Source: Stichopus chloronotus | Taxonomy: Eukaryota; Echinodermata; Holothuroidea; Aspidochirotida; Stichopodidae | Assembly: GCA_021234535.1 (NCBI GenBank) | Contig: CM037843.1 | Location: 33,481,200 to 33,545,199, forward strand | Direction of reading: 5' to 3' | DNA: 64,000 nt | Program-made: the position numbers and the translations under genes | Shown here: piece by piece, positions 1 to 10,637 of the stretch | How positions within the stretch are numbered: the first letter of the stretch is position 1 | Layout: each line of letters begins with the position of its first letter | Notes under the pieces: generated by a model | Seen by the model: the letters and a program-made list of their open reading frames with translations, nothing else | What the model was told of the DNA's origin: nothing | The model's database searches: none

Positions 1-1171
1 TTAAACAGAGAAGATTTTACGATTGAATGAAATTTCAAAGCACCTTGGGTAATCATGTGTGTTACCAAGATGGTTCGCTGGGTTCTTGTGATTACCCTTC
101 ACTTTGCATATGGAAAATTTAAATAGAACTGAAAAGTATTTGTAGTGAAAATAATTTGCTCATTTTAATCTCTTTTTTTTTTAAATGCTCCTTTTCCGCC
201 CCTAGCATTTATCACTTGCTTGAGTCACTAAACCCCCCCCCCCCCGGATGGTACCCTGCCTGCATTGGGAATCACTGCTACAGAAAGTCTCACTTTTTGG
301 GTCTGATTATATAGCAGATTTTCTAGTAAGTCAATACTAAAATGCCCTGCAAGTCTAAATTCTCAAATACCGTAGAGATGTTCTAAAAGTGTGTTATGTA
401 CTCTTACATCTCCTAAAGGAGCTCCTGATTTTAAAAATCGATCCAAATTGGCCTTAGCATAACATGAAAAACATCCTGTGTTTGAACCCACAATGTATGA
501 GCTAGTCTATGTATTCATACAGAACAGGTTGAACATTAAACTGGGACAAGTTTTCACCTCTAGAGGTATACATATCTCCATATACATTTGTAGCTGTATT
601 TTTTTTATCAAACAATCAGCAAATAATCAGAAATGGCCATATTCTTTCCAGAATACTTTGTTTCTTTATAATGTCAGTCACTGGAAAAGGCAAGGCATGA
701 ATCACTCTGTGAATCACCACCTTGTGACTTACTTTCCACGTCAAGTACTCATCAATATTTTAGATAGGATCTCTTTCGCATCGGTAGCTGTAGTTTGGTT
801 TTAAACTGTGGCTCAAGTAATGACTTCTTGTTGGCAGAGGAATGATGGACCAGATCCTGAAGAACCCAAGTGACACTTTTCAACTTACATTTCACCAAAA
901 AAAATGTTTTAAATTTTGATGTCACTGTAAACGTTTCCTGTGAAAGTCAGTGTGCCGTCCATTCCAGCAAAAGACTACGAAATTGTGATTTCTTGGAAAA
1001 CGTGTCACTATTTGGTCTATTCATGTTTGCTCTTGAATAGGCTTTTGGTAGTCCACTGTAAAAAAGATTTGAAAGTATACTCCGGCCATTCAGTGCATTC
1101 ACATATGTTCAGATTTAAGTGATTCAAACATGCCATGAAATATGGCCCCTGTCAAAAATGTACACTCATAA

Positions 1172-1213
1172 ATTACATATACATATATATATATACATAT
1201 ATAGAGAGAGAGA
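1172..1213. repeat. TA/ATAC then GA microsatellite
   Basis: An alternating (AT)n tract with interspersed ATAC runs directly into a short (GA)n run. It lies about 170 bp before the tRNA-like block and is the first of several simple-repeat tracts in the first 2 kb. Confidence 0.85.
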
Positions 1214-1378
1214 GATCCGTCGGCGGGGTGACAATTGTGTTCAGCTGGATTGCATCATCCGTGATCTCTGGTTGGGTTGCATCAAACGAGAACTAGTGCT
1301 GTTCCAAAAATTAGGTGCAGGCCCTGGACGTGAATTGCTAGTGCTTCATCAGATGTTTGAACAAAGGCTGAACCATCT

Positions 1379-1446
1379 GGCTTCATAGCTCAGTGGTTAG
1401 AGGGTCCGCACTAGCAAGTGGGAGGTCCCGAGTTCAAATCCCGGTA
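1379..1446 (+). mobile_element. tRNA-derived SINE head (degenerate)
   Basis: The block reads like a tRNA gene. An internal A box (TAGCTCAGTGG) starts near 1387 and a B box (GAGTTCAAATCC) near 1430, with spacing typical of a type 2 RNA polymerase III promoter. A loop with T33 and an AGC triplet sits in the anticodon position. The acceptor stem cannot pair and the anticodon stem has several mismatches, so this is not a functional tRNA. It runs straight into an AT/GATA microsatellite, as many tRNA-derived SINEs end in a simple-repeat tail. The body of the SINE may extend upstream to about 1250. Confidence 0.5.
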
Positions 1447-1770
1447 TATCTATATATATACATATATATATATATAGATATATATAGAGATATATATAGA
1501 TATATATAGAGATATATAGAGATATATAGAGATATATAGAGAGATATATAGAGAGATATATAGGGATATATAGATAGATTGATATAGATAGATTGATATA
1601 GATAGATTGATATAGATAGATTGATATAGATAGATTGATATAGATAGATTGATATAGATAGATTGATATAGATAGATTGATATAGATAGATTGATAGATA
1701 GATAGATTGATATATGTATAGATATATATATAGATATATATAGATATATCTATATATCAACAATATTGAG
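1446..1770. repeat. TATAGA microsatellite grading into a 14-bp minisatellite
   Basis: The first part (to about 1572) is TATATAGAGA-type microsatellite. From 1573 to about 1700 it becomes a regular array of about nine units of GATAGATTGATATA (14 bp). It then returns to TATAGATA repeats up to 1760. The minus strand is open for 109 codons through it, but the peptide is pure Tyr/Ile/Ser low complexity and is not a gene. Confidence 0.9.
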
Positions 1771-1793
1771 CCCTATACACTATTGAGTGACAG

Positions 1794-1824
1794 AGACAGA
1801 GCTAGTATAGGGCTAGCTCTGTCT
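1794..1824. repeat. Perfect 12-bp inverted repeat, 7-nt loop
   Basis: AGACAGAGCTAG at 1794-1805 is repeated as its exact reverse complement at 1813-1824, around a 7-nt spacer. It lies in a unique island between two microsatellite blocks. Confidence 0.8.
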
Positions 1825-1867
1825 GTTAGGCATTGAGCACTTTACTGAGTTAGAGGTATATCAATTC

Positions 1868-1985
1868 CATATCTATATGTCTATATATCTATATATCTGT
1901 ATATCTGTATATCTATATATATCTATATATATCTATCTATATCTATCTACATCTATCTATATCTATCTCTATCTATCTCTATCTA

Positions 1986-2031
<46 letters not shown>
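1868..2031. repeat. ATCT/TA microsatellite
   Basis: A compound tract of TATATCTA, CTATATCTAT and CTATCTCTAT motifs ends in an uninterrupted (TA)n run of about 45 bp (about 1987-2031). It is the complement-sense counterpart of the GATA-type tract at 1446-1770, so the two tracts could pair across about 100 bp. Confidence 0.9.
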
Positions 2032-2034
<3 letters not shown>

Positions 2035-2198
2035 AAACTGAAAATAGCGATGAGTTTGAAATTCAGGATGAATAAAATACATTACGCCAATATTTTGTAA
2101 GAATACACCTTACATCGTCAAGGCGAAATAGCAAACTGATAATACAAGTCAGTACATTACAAAAACAGCTGTAACAGAAGTAAGTGAGTAATACCAGC

Positions 2199-2393
2199 TC
2201 AAAATAGCTGAAGATTAAAACTCTGGACGTTTCTATTCAGGGTAGGTTGTAAGTCCTTAATGAAAAGAGACTCCATGATCTTGCATCTATACCAGGCATT
2301 CTCTACATGGAGAACTTTAATATCACCTGAGTTTATGGGACGCCATTTTACAGTGATCGTGTATGGAACTGAATTCTTTGAAATAGTCAGCAT
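2199..2393 (-). pseudogene. GIY-YIG endonuclease C-terminal fragment (Penelope-like)
   Basis: The minus-strand frame carries a conserved block with residues in the order W...K.mEslfI..lqPTLNRN. This matches the C-terminal part of GIY-YIG endonuclease domains in Penelope-like retroelements, where the conserved Glu and the PtLN motif lie. It has no N-terminal GIY half next to it. The neighbouring GIY-YIG fragment at 3300-3680 has its own C-terminal half, so this is probably a second, separate remnant. The adjoining sequence is gypsy integrase, so the junction is a nested or rearranged insertion. Confidence 0.5.
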
Positions 2394-2399
2394 TTACAT

Positions 2400-3095
2400 G
2401 TTTTTTTTCAATCTGTTCTTAATGGCTAAGTTCACTGACTGCAATTGCGACACTACTTCATATGGTTCCCACCATTTTGATGCCAACTTTGCAGAGAACT
2501 TCTCCCTTAGGTTTGACAGAGGGAGACTCTTTAATAGTACCCTATCAGCCACCTTAATCTGTCCAACTGACCTTCCTTAATGATACATTCTCTCATTCAT
2601 CTTATTCATTCACCTCATGTTCATGAACATATATTGTGTAGTTTGAGCTGGTGCTACCATGGCAGACCATCAACCCACTCCTCCAGGCCAGACAGGCCAG
2701 ACTTGCGATTCAGAAACAACTCTGATGGAGAAAACCCAGTTGAATCTTGTTTGTAAGAATTTAAGGCAAACCGAAATTCTGACACATACATGTCCCGTTC
2801 AGTGTGATCAGACATAGCAAAGCAGGAAAGCATGGCTACAAGATTCCTGTTAACTCTCCCCACCCAGTTTGACTGGGGATGATATGGGGTTGTGAATACC
2901 CGTTGTACCCCCATTGTGTACAAATTTGAACTACATGTTTGGAAATCATTTGTGGTCCATTATCAGAAACCAGAAACTTGCAAGCCCCCATTGTGCAATA
3001 CAACTCTTTCAACACAATTCCCAAGATCTTTCCATCTAACCCTCCACCTGAAATTTTTGTAAGTCCATGGTGTCATCTCTGATTGGAAAAGCTCC
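2400..3095 (-). mobile_element. Ty3/gypsy integrase fragment (broken)
   Basis: Read leftward, three pieces in different frames form one gypsy-type integrase. The first is an N-terminal core strand with ELYCTMGACKFLVSDNGPQ, holding the second catalytic Asp (about 2836-3095). The second is the YHPQSN...RVNRNL block through the SPSELFL motif (2654-2923). The third is a C-terminal segment with VLLKSLPLSN and AKLASKWWEPYEVV, typical of the post-core region of gypsy integrases (about 2400-2575). The Glu of the DDE triad, expected just before RVNRNL, is read as Gly. With the frameshifts this means the enzyme is dead. No reverse transcriptase, protease or LTR was seen. Confidence 0.8.
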
Positions 3096-3101
3096 ACAGG
3101 A

Positions 3102-3190
3102 ATAAAACCAAATAAATGAGCATATACAGACAAGAAAGTTCATCAGAGGCATTTTGAAATGCAAACATTTTCAAAGATCTCATGTCTTCC
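3102..3190. repeat. Inverted terminal-type repeat, copy A
   Basis: This stretch is the reverse complement of 3711-3805 at roughly 90% identity over about 85 bp. The shared core includes ACAGACAAGAAAGTTC and GCAAACATTTTC-like blocks. The two copies flank the GIY-YIG fragment. Penelope-like elements are known to carry terminal repeats in either direct or inverted orientation, so this pair is read as the ends of such an element. Confidence 0.7.
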
Positions 3191-3299
3191 TTTCCAGGCA
3201 ATATACACAAAAGTTTGAATCATACAAAATGTACAATACATACAAAGAAAATAACTTGACTTTGGGCAGTAGAATTCTTCAGTAGACAGTTACAAATAG

Positions 3300-3680
3300 A
3301 GTCAGAAAACAGATAAATTATATGATGAGCCATGCTGTAGCAATTGTGTGTTAATTGTAGGTCTGTATTCCTGGATAGACAATGCTTCTTTGATCTTATT
3401 GTTGGAAGTCTGAGTTGCCTGATGCTAAAATGGTGAACAAATCACTATTGCAACCTCTACACTCCTTACATCTGAGAATGTGGCCATGGATAAGGGATAT
3501 AATGTTCAAGTGCTCCTTAATCCTCACAGACAAATGTCTTTTGATTTTACCAATATGAGAGACATTCTTATCACAAGAACCTTTGAATGAGTAAATGACA
3601 TTTGCCTTCAAACCAAAAGGAGTATGATCTTTCAGAGAAAAGTAGTTGCCTACTTTAAATGTTGTGAGCACAAATGGCAT
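3300..3680 (-). pseudogene. Penelope-like element GIY-YIG endonuclease remnant
   Basis: The minus strand reads NYFSLKDHTPFGLKANVIYSF, a Cys-containing strand, then SHIGKIKRHLSVRIKEHLN and HILRCKECRGC. This is the N-terminal half of the GIY-YIG domain as found at the C-terminus of Penelope-like reverse transcriptases. The GIY-type motif is changed (VIYSF and SHIG). A frameshift near 3396 moves the reading frame to KIKEALSIQEYRPTINTQLL, which is the expected C-terminal half with its conserved Glu and the P.iNtQL end. No reverse transcriptase domain is present, so the copy is 5'-truncated, as is usual for these elements. Inverted repeats at 3102-3190 and 3711-3805 bracket it. Confidence 0.75.
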
Positions 3681-3710
3681 TTTATGTTGAGATCTTTAAA
3701 TTTATATAGC

Positions 3711-3805
3711 CTGAAGAGGGGGATGTGAGATCTTCGAAAACGTTTGCATTTCAACATGCCTCTGAAGAACTTTCTTGTCTGTATTTGCCCATTTATTTGG
3801 TTTTA
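3711..3805. repeat. Inverted terminal-type repeat, copy B
   Basis: This is the partner of 3102-3190 in inverted orientation. It starts CTGAAGAGGG and ends near TTTGGTTTTAC. It lies just upstream, on the minus strand, of the Penelope-like GIY-YIG fragment. Confidence 0.7.
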
Positions 3806-3954
3806 CAAATGTACAACTCTTCCAAAGTCATACTCTACTGGAATAAATATTTAAAATCTTTAATGTGATGGACAATGTGAACTTATGAGCTTCATGCATC
3901 TCTTCTGGTTGATGTTATATACCATGCTCTATTAATGTGCATAAATGTGTGCAT

Positions 3955-4016
3955 CCTAACTATAAAAGTTGCCATCCACAAGGGTTAGCTTGTGGATGGC
4001 AACTGGTATAGTTAGG
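3955..4016. repeat. 28-bp near-perfect inverted repeat (hairpin)
   Basis: The arm 3955-3982 is matched by its reverse complement at 3989-4016 with one 2-base mismatch (AA opposite CC) and a 6-nt spacer GGTTAG. The inner 15 bp are perfect. The arms are not AT-rich, so this is not a chance product of simple sequence. It could be a cruciform, the end of an inverted-repeat element, or a folded RNA. The 6-nt loop is short for a microRNA precursor. Confidence 0.9.
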
Positions 4017-6127
4017 CTGTCATGGTGAGTATGATTATGTATCATATACCCCACTGTACAAAACATTGGGAGTTTTTCATCTTCCTTTTTCTGCAAATCT
4101 TTCTTTTTCAACCAAAACATCAATGAGCAGGTCTTACTTTGATAAGTTTTCATATCTCATATCCCAAAGCAGTCAACAATATCATCCTTAAATTCAAACA
4201 GTTAATAGCCCTATAGGAATCAACTAAACATGATTCGTTCGCAGTGGATTGTATAGTCCACAGACACAAGTGCACACCTCTGTCACATCAATTAAACAAG
4301 GACGAAATGCGAATACCGCATATGTTTGTACCAGGATTTGAACATCCCAAGATGCCAACTTACCGGTGCTTTAACTGGCAATTAAAATAAATAAATAAGT
4401 AGATATCACCTTCAAGACGTGCTCTCTCCTGGATCCCCATGAGAGCATGTGCCAAAAACACTGATTGCCATCATTACAAATTCAGACAAATTGAAACATC
4501 GGTCCAGAGGTGATGTAATTGGTATCATGGAGTGAGATAAATTCAGATGTCACAATGAAATAAAGATATCATAATGGTACAGAGATAGCTTTAATTTTAT
4601 CAACAACAGGCAGGTTTTTGGGAAGATGGGTTTAATAAATTTTGTCCCTTACCTTTTCATCTCCTACTGTCGTTCACATGCGTTAGCCAAGATAAGGACT
4701 ACATTCAGTCTGTAGAGTTGCATTTTAATGCACAGTTTGCAGAATGCAAATGAAGAAATTTTAAGGTCTCCTTTTGTTTAAGGTACCAATCACTTTATTT
4801 TCAGCTTTGCATGAATCCACCGACCAGAGTTTGCTCTGGTATATCTCTGGACAGAATTTGATAAGCAAACGGAAGAATCAAATAGACAATATCTGAAGCA
4901 TTTGTGTTGTGATCGACATGATCAATTTCACCGAAGTACTGTACTTTGAGAACACGGCGGACATGTGTGTTGTTTGTCTTTTAGTAAACATGCATTTTAG
5001 GTTTGTGACTGAAAAAAGTACTCACCAGCAGCATATTATCTCTTAAACTTACTAGACTCTCTACAATGCAACAAAAGGTGGTGATTCCCTCTCTTGACTG
5101 GGTTGTCTTAGACTTGTGAACCTTGAAAGAAGGTTATTCCTGCGATCCACTCGTGTTTTCAACCGTGATTCGGTTCAGTGAGGTGATGTCAGTGTTGCAC
5201 GGGGTGCATTTGCCTACCTCTGTTTGTAAATGCTGGTCCAACAATGGGGTGGGGGTCTTGATCAGTCCAAGATAGGGGATGGGAATACACAGCTGGCAGA
5301 TTAAGGAGCTGGAACCAAAGAAAATTCGAAGTCTTTCATTTCAAATATCAAAACCTATCAAATTGAGGAACCTTAAGTGGTACGTCCAGACACATGGCTC
5401 TTGTAGTGTAGGGCTAAGGATAACAGCTGTAGGAATAGCTGTCAAACCTGTGGTTTGATGGCTTCAGTGCCAAATGAAATTACTGTAGCCCCAGGAAGCC
5501 AGGAAACAGACCAAAGGAAGTTTTATAGGACTTTGCATGAACTGTTCATGGTTTCTACAAAAAGTGTTGTTATTTTGTTAACTGCTTGGCAAGATTTAAC
5601 CCTCACTAATGAATCGATATAAGGCATCTGCATCAGTCGATCCCAAAATATACCACTGCCTCAGCAATCTAATAAGCGCTCATGTTAAGACAGCAAGAAA
5701 CCGTCATGGTAAATAGCCTCAGGCTTGCATATACACTGTGTGCTTTACATCTGTAGCCAAACATTCCAAAAGTGCACGTTGATTGACTTACCTACATACC
5801 CTTTTCTATGTGTAATCAATAGGTAGCTATTATGCTGAGAATGGCCACTTCTTTTCAAGCATTATTTGATATGTGTGTAATTATTGTTGTAAGACAAATA
5901 TATTTTTAAAGAACTTAAGGGTCAAAATTACTTCCCATAACCATGGCAGCTTACTTTACTCCCACTTCTTTACTTCTGTAAGTGATAAAAATTCCATGCA
6001 AAATATATTGTTAGGGATATACTGCTAAGTGTTACGTTTTTCCGACATAAAGTGAGGGAGAATAAAAATCCTGGGTGGTCACCTTGGTCCATGCTACCTC
6101 CTGGGTGATCATTGCTATCACATCAAA

Positions 6128-6668
6128 TTTAAAGGTCACATGACATGCATGTAGAAAAGAGCTGGCTTTTTTTAGAAGTTGCTCAGTGAAACCCGGAGTG
6201 AAAATCTGTTGGATTTGGGTTTCTATCGATTACCATTTTTGAGATGAGGCTTTTCAAAGTTTGAAGAAAATGCAAATATGATGACACTAGTGTTGCACTG
6301 TTTCAGTAATTCTTTTGTTAAGCCTGTTCATATTATCTCTTAATTACTTTATGACTGGGTTTCACATAAGTGACATCAATATGTGTAAAGAAGAAATGCA
6401 TGCTTTCAGAGCAAAACCCGTGGGGACATGTAAAATTCTCAACCTCCCTTGAGACAAAGGTGAATAAACAAAGGAAAACATAGGACAATTCATGCGAGTC
6501 CCTATTGTAATGTCACAATTTTGCATACTTAGCCAATGTTTATTCATGATGCAGGTATGAAACAGGAATTTGCCATGAAAACTGTCAATATGCTATGTAT
6601 TTTGATGGAATTTTGTGGCAATTTTCAACATTTTTAATGACTAGTGCAGCATGTCACACAACCTTTAA
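6128..6668. repeat. Dispersed repeat, copy 1 (about 540 bp)
   Basis: This block aligns in the same orientation with 39387-39960. Anchors include TAGAAAAGA near 6152, TTTCTAT-GATTACC near 6224, CAAAGTTTGA, AGTGTTGCAC, CATGTAAAATTC and TTTTCAACATTTTT. Identity by eye is about 70-75% with small indels, so the copies are old. No protein-coding frame is shared. It is best called an unclassified interspersed repeat. Confidence 0.7.
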
Positions 6669-9600
6669 GGTCAGTTGTCCTGGTAGTTGTCCTCTGTGCT
6701 TCCCTCTTCTCATTAATGGGTGTATGGAATACAGTGACATAGACTATGGTGCCAGTGCTTTAATTGTTTTCAGAGAGCCTTTTAAGGTAGCTCCACATCA
6801 TGCCGTTTTATTCAGAGAGGGGCCTGCTCTCTTTTCTTAGTAACGCATTTTTGTGTGTCTTTCTTAATGATAACGATGCCATGCATATCTTGAAAAAAAA
6901 CTTGAAAAAGACAAATAACAGTCATCCTGGATACATATGAGTAGATCAAGCTACTCTAATCGCTCTCTCCTATCTTGTTTAGAACGTCATGTTTCTCAAT
7001 GTCATGATTCAATGTCAAAATTGATAAAGTGATGCTTTAATTATATCAAAGAAGATGTAACTCGCAGCCACCATCTCATAGAGAACAGTCACAAGAGAAA
7101 AGAGTGTCGCTGCCTCATCGAGTGGGAGATTAAAAATCATCTACTGATTCTCACTTTGGCTCTCATCTCGTCCTCTTCCCGTCCACTTTCTGCCTTCGAT
7201 TTCAAAATCAGAAGACGAGACTTTTAAATCCAGGGGTGTCAAAATTTGATGCTTTTATAGAGCAATTCGTGTGGCATGTTTGGCTCAGCCAGGAAGTACT
7301 CCAGTCTGACAGTGAATACATGAGGGTTCTATTCCTGATACAGAGAGATATGTGAGTGCTGTCATATCTTGAGCATACAGAAATTCTTTGAAAAAGTGTT
7401 TTGCGGTTTTTAGGGGTTTTTTTTAGCCAAATTTCAAAAATGGACAGCAAAGGGTGTTTCAACTTTTTTTTTCCCAGCAATTGCTGTTTTCTCTTTGTCA
7501 TCAAGATTACTTCGAAGATCCTTTAACTTTCTTTCTTTTTTCTGTCGATGAAGTGATTTATTTACGAGGAAGTGCTGCTGGGGTAACTGAAGCAAACCAT
7601 AATTGTGCCGGTAATTTAGTCCGAACTTGATCGTCAGGTTTCACAAGTCATGTGCTTGGATATCTGCCTGTGACTGTATATGTTGTATCAAACCTGCAGT
7701 CAATGTCTGCCATAACTCAAGGATACCGACCAAGGTCACTCAGTCATATTTAGAGTTCTGGTCAAGATAGGAATGCTGTTTGGATTTAAGTGGTCCACAT
7801 CATTTCCAATTGCAATTTATTGTTTCATGATGCAGTTTTTGCAAATTCAAATTTCTTAGAAACCTGGTTGCAATTTTAATACTCTGTTATAGTTACTGAT
7901 TCTCCAAGGCTTCCCTGGCTTTTTTTTTGTATTGGAAGAATGGGAGAGAGGGCTAATTCATGCTGGTAGGTAGATTACACAAATCTGTAGCATAAGTGAT
8001 AATAAAGTAGTTTATCTTAAATAGTCCATAAAACTTGTAATCTCATCAAAGTTACTGAGTAATTGTCTCACTGATTAGTATGTTGTTTCCTTCATTTGTG
8101 TTCAAATCAGCCAGTGGTAAAACAGTCATTGACGATTTTCGCCACTCGAAAGGGAGTGAAGGCTTATTGGATCTTCATGAAATACATGATTAATATATGG
8201 ATCAGCAGAAACATAGGTTTACTGCATTGACTTGATTGTGTTGTGCAATGTACAGCATACCTAACCCGTAAGCATGTGCAGTATTTGAGAGTCGTCGTTG
8301 TCGTGACTGTGTTTTCACCCTCTTACAAAAGCTTGATCTCCAATGAAAGTTCCTTTTGCAATTTGCAAGAAACCATTTTTTGAAGTTCGCCCAAAGAGTT
8401 CAAGATCTCCAAGCAACGAATGGCAGTGATTTGCAGACAGGACTCAGTTTTCAATGAAAATCAACTTAATAGTGTGAGCCATGCACAACAATTAATTTAT
8501 ACCTCAGGCCATTCTTTTGTTCTGTCCATCTGACTGTTTGTTTGTCTGTCTCTCTTTTTTATGTCTGTTTATCTGTCTGTAACTTTTTTGGCTTCTTGGG
8601 GTTAAGTTTCTTCTTGATTATGTGCTCATTAATTGGATTTTCTCAGTCAGAAGTCATGCAATGTCCAGAGGCACAATTATGTTAGATTTCTGTGTGATAT
8701 TGCCCCTCCAAGAAAGAATTCCCTTTGCGCTATGGCATGGATCGTATTTCTCCAGTGTATAAGCAGAATCATTGGTATGGATATGTTACAAATGTCACCA
8801 CAGACATATTTACGGGTGATGAGATTGGTTTTGCATGAAATTATAGCTGTACTCACACTAAAAAAAATATTGCATATCGCAATTTTTCTACGGTGTGCAA
8901 ACTTCTTCCGTTGACTCTTTCTGTTAAATTTATGGAAACATTAGACAACCAACCATTGTATTATGTGTGGAATGAGCTGTCTTTTTTATTGATCTATTTT
9001 ATGCCTTTCAGTTGAAAGTACCGCCATATGTCTGCATGTTTGTTCAAAATCAGCTCAAAAGTAGGAAAGATAAAAGGCCACAGAATACTTGCAACAGCTG
9101 TGTTCATCTGAAGGAGCAATAATTCACATAACAGCATAGTTCTCTCAATGTGGTGGTTTAATAATGTCTGTTGACGTACTTAGTTTCCTCTTATCACTTC
9201 ATTTCCTAGAAAATTCTATAAGTATGATGATTCAAAGAATGAATGTTTCTTCCCCCCCCCACCTCCACTCCCTATTATCTCTGGATTTTTCACCTGGCTC
9301 CCCCAAGGAACATGCACAATTAGAGTTCTTAATTTCTCATCATCAATTGATTTTCACCATATGCACAACGTACTCTGTTGACACATTGTGACAAACCGCC
9401 GTCAACCATGCAACATTTTCCGGGAAAAAGAAGGAAATAACTAACCTAGACCAAGGGTTTTAACTAACAAGTGAGACCAGATATGGTATTAGTGTTCATT
9501 GACATTTGATTGTGTGTGGAAAATCTTTCATTCCCTGACTGGATTGCCATCACTGCCGATATTTTAGCGTCAGTAGTCGATGTCAGACTGAGTCTCTCGT

Positions 9601-10455
9601 GCAGCTTAATATGATACCTTCCCTGGCAGTGCCTTGACATGAATGTGAGAGGCCTTGATGATGCAACAGTCATCTATCAAAACCAGCCCTCCCCCATGAT
9701 GAGTCTCAACCTCGTCTCATCCCCACCTGCCCTCCTCAACGTGACTAAGAGTGTGCACCGAGGTGCATGTCACTTTTTGTATCGGATTACGTTTAATCCG
9801 TGCGAGCCAATGATTCGCTCCGAAAAGTTTCCGAGTTTCATTCTCAATGACGCATGGCTGACTGTTTCGGGGAAAATTGACTAATTTAGGTACACTGAGA
9901 ATGTGCTTTACTGTTTGATATGTAGGGTGTCCCTTCATATGTCCTTTCTTTCAGTTGTTGTTTTGGAGTTCCCATAACGTGGTTTTCCTCTATAGAATCA
10001 TGATTTTTTTTTGGTCTTGATGGGATAATTGGCATTCAGTCAGTCAGTTACAATGGAATTGTACTTCCTGCATCAAGTTGTATTAGCTTTTCTTTATTTC
10101 GAAAGCAGTGAACATTGCCAGTGATCTCTCTAGCATGTGTTTCATCTCTTGTCTCTGATGTTTTTTGTTGCAGTGAACTTTTATTTTGTCATTTTGTTTT
10201 ACCCTCTGTGTTGCTGATTAAATAGGAGACTATTCATACCAGACACATAGACTAAACTGAACAGATATCCACCCTTCTCCCCTGTTCCCTCCCCTTCCAT
10301 TTCTCTCCATATCTTCAAGCTGTGCATCTTTATGTGTTATATACTGTATATATAGTCTGTGCTGGGATGTAAAAATCATAAGCAATAGTAATAATGCTAC
10401 GTAATAATAACTGGTGGATTGAAAAAATGTGAAGATGTAATTTAATGGAATATGC

Positions 10456-10497
10456 TTTGGTCATCCCTGCATCTCTCTCTCTCTTTCTCTTCTGCAG
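10456..10497 (+). other. Splice acceptor of the PEX6 terminal exon
   Basis: A long pyrimidine tract (TCTCTCTCTCTCTTTCTCTT) is followed by CTGCAG, with the AG at 10496-10497. The downstream frame is the conserved PEX6 C-terminus. Its first codon is completed by one base from the previous exon, so the intron is phase 1. Confidence 0.85.
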
Positions 10498-10637
10498 GTG
10501 AAACTACGAGTCAGACCGATGTGGTCGTGGAAGAGATGGATTTCATCTCCGCTTTGGAGAGGTTGGTCCCATCCGTCTCTGACCAGGAGCTTCAGCATTA
10601 CAAAATGATCCAGGCGCAAATCTCCCAACGACCATGA
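10498..10637 (+). CDS. PEX6: PEX6, terminal coding exon (C-terminus)
   Basis: The exon encodes the last 46 residues of peroxin-6 and ends at TGA 10635-10637. PEX6 is a cytosolic AAA+ ATPase that forms a hexamer with PEX1 at the peroxisome membrane and pulls the import receptor PEX5 out for reuse. The key evidence is the C-terminal signature MDFISALERLVPSVSDQEL, followed by a YK.IQ motif. It matches the end of animal PEX6 (an acidic-Leu helix, R-L-x-PSVS-E/D-QEL, then R/H-YK-x-IQ). This helix follows the second ATPase domain, so no Walker or arginine-finger residues are expected here. The segment GETTSQTDVVVE before it is the variable linker. The apparent upstream start codon in the same frame lies inside the pyrimidine tract and is intronic. 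All earlier exons lie outside the window or were not recognised. The call rests on a short but strong match. Confidence 0.86.

Larger units (their letters stand above)
1..10497 (+). other. Presumed last intron or upstream flank of PEX6
   Basis: No upstream PEX6 exon could be recognised here. I looked for the Walker A and B motifs and for the stretch of the second AAA domain that normally precedes the final exon. The simplest reading is that most or all of this stretch is the intron before the terminal PEX6 exon, which would make that intron at least about 10 kb. Very short exons could have been missed by eye. The repeats inside are listed separately. 4020-6127 and 6669-10450 show nothing beyond ordinary AT-rich sequence. 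Confidence 0.45.

Noticed and set aside
1434..1763. 109-codon minus-strand frame
   Set aside because: It lies wholly in GATA/TATAGA microsatellite and reads as Tyr/Ile/Ser low complexity.
4320..4385. tRNA-like word on the minus strand (B-box-like GTTCAAATCC near 4333)
   Set aside because: Only the B box fits. The A box, stems and anticodon arm do not, so a tRNA or SINE call is not supported.
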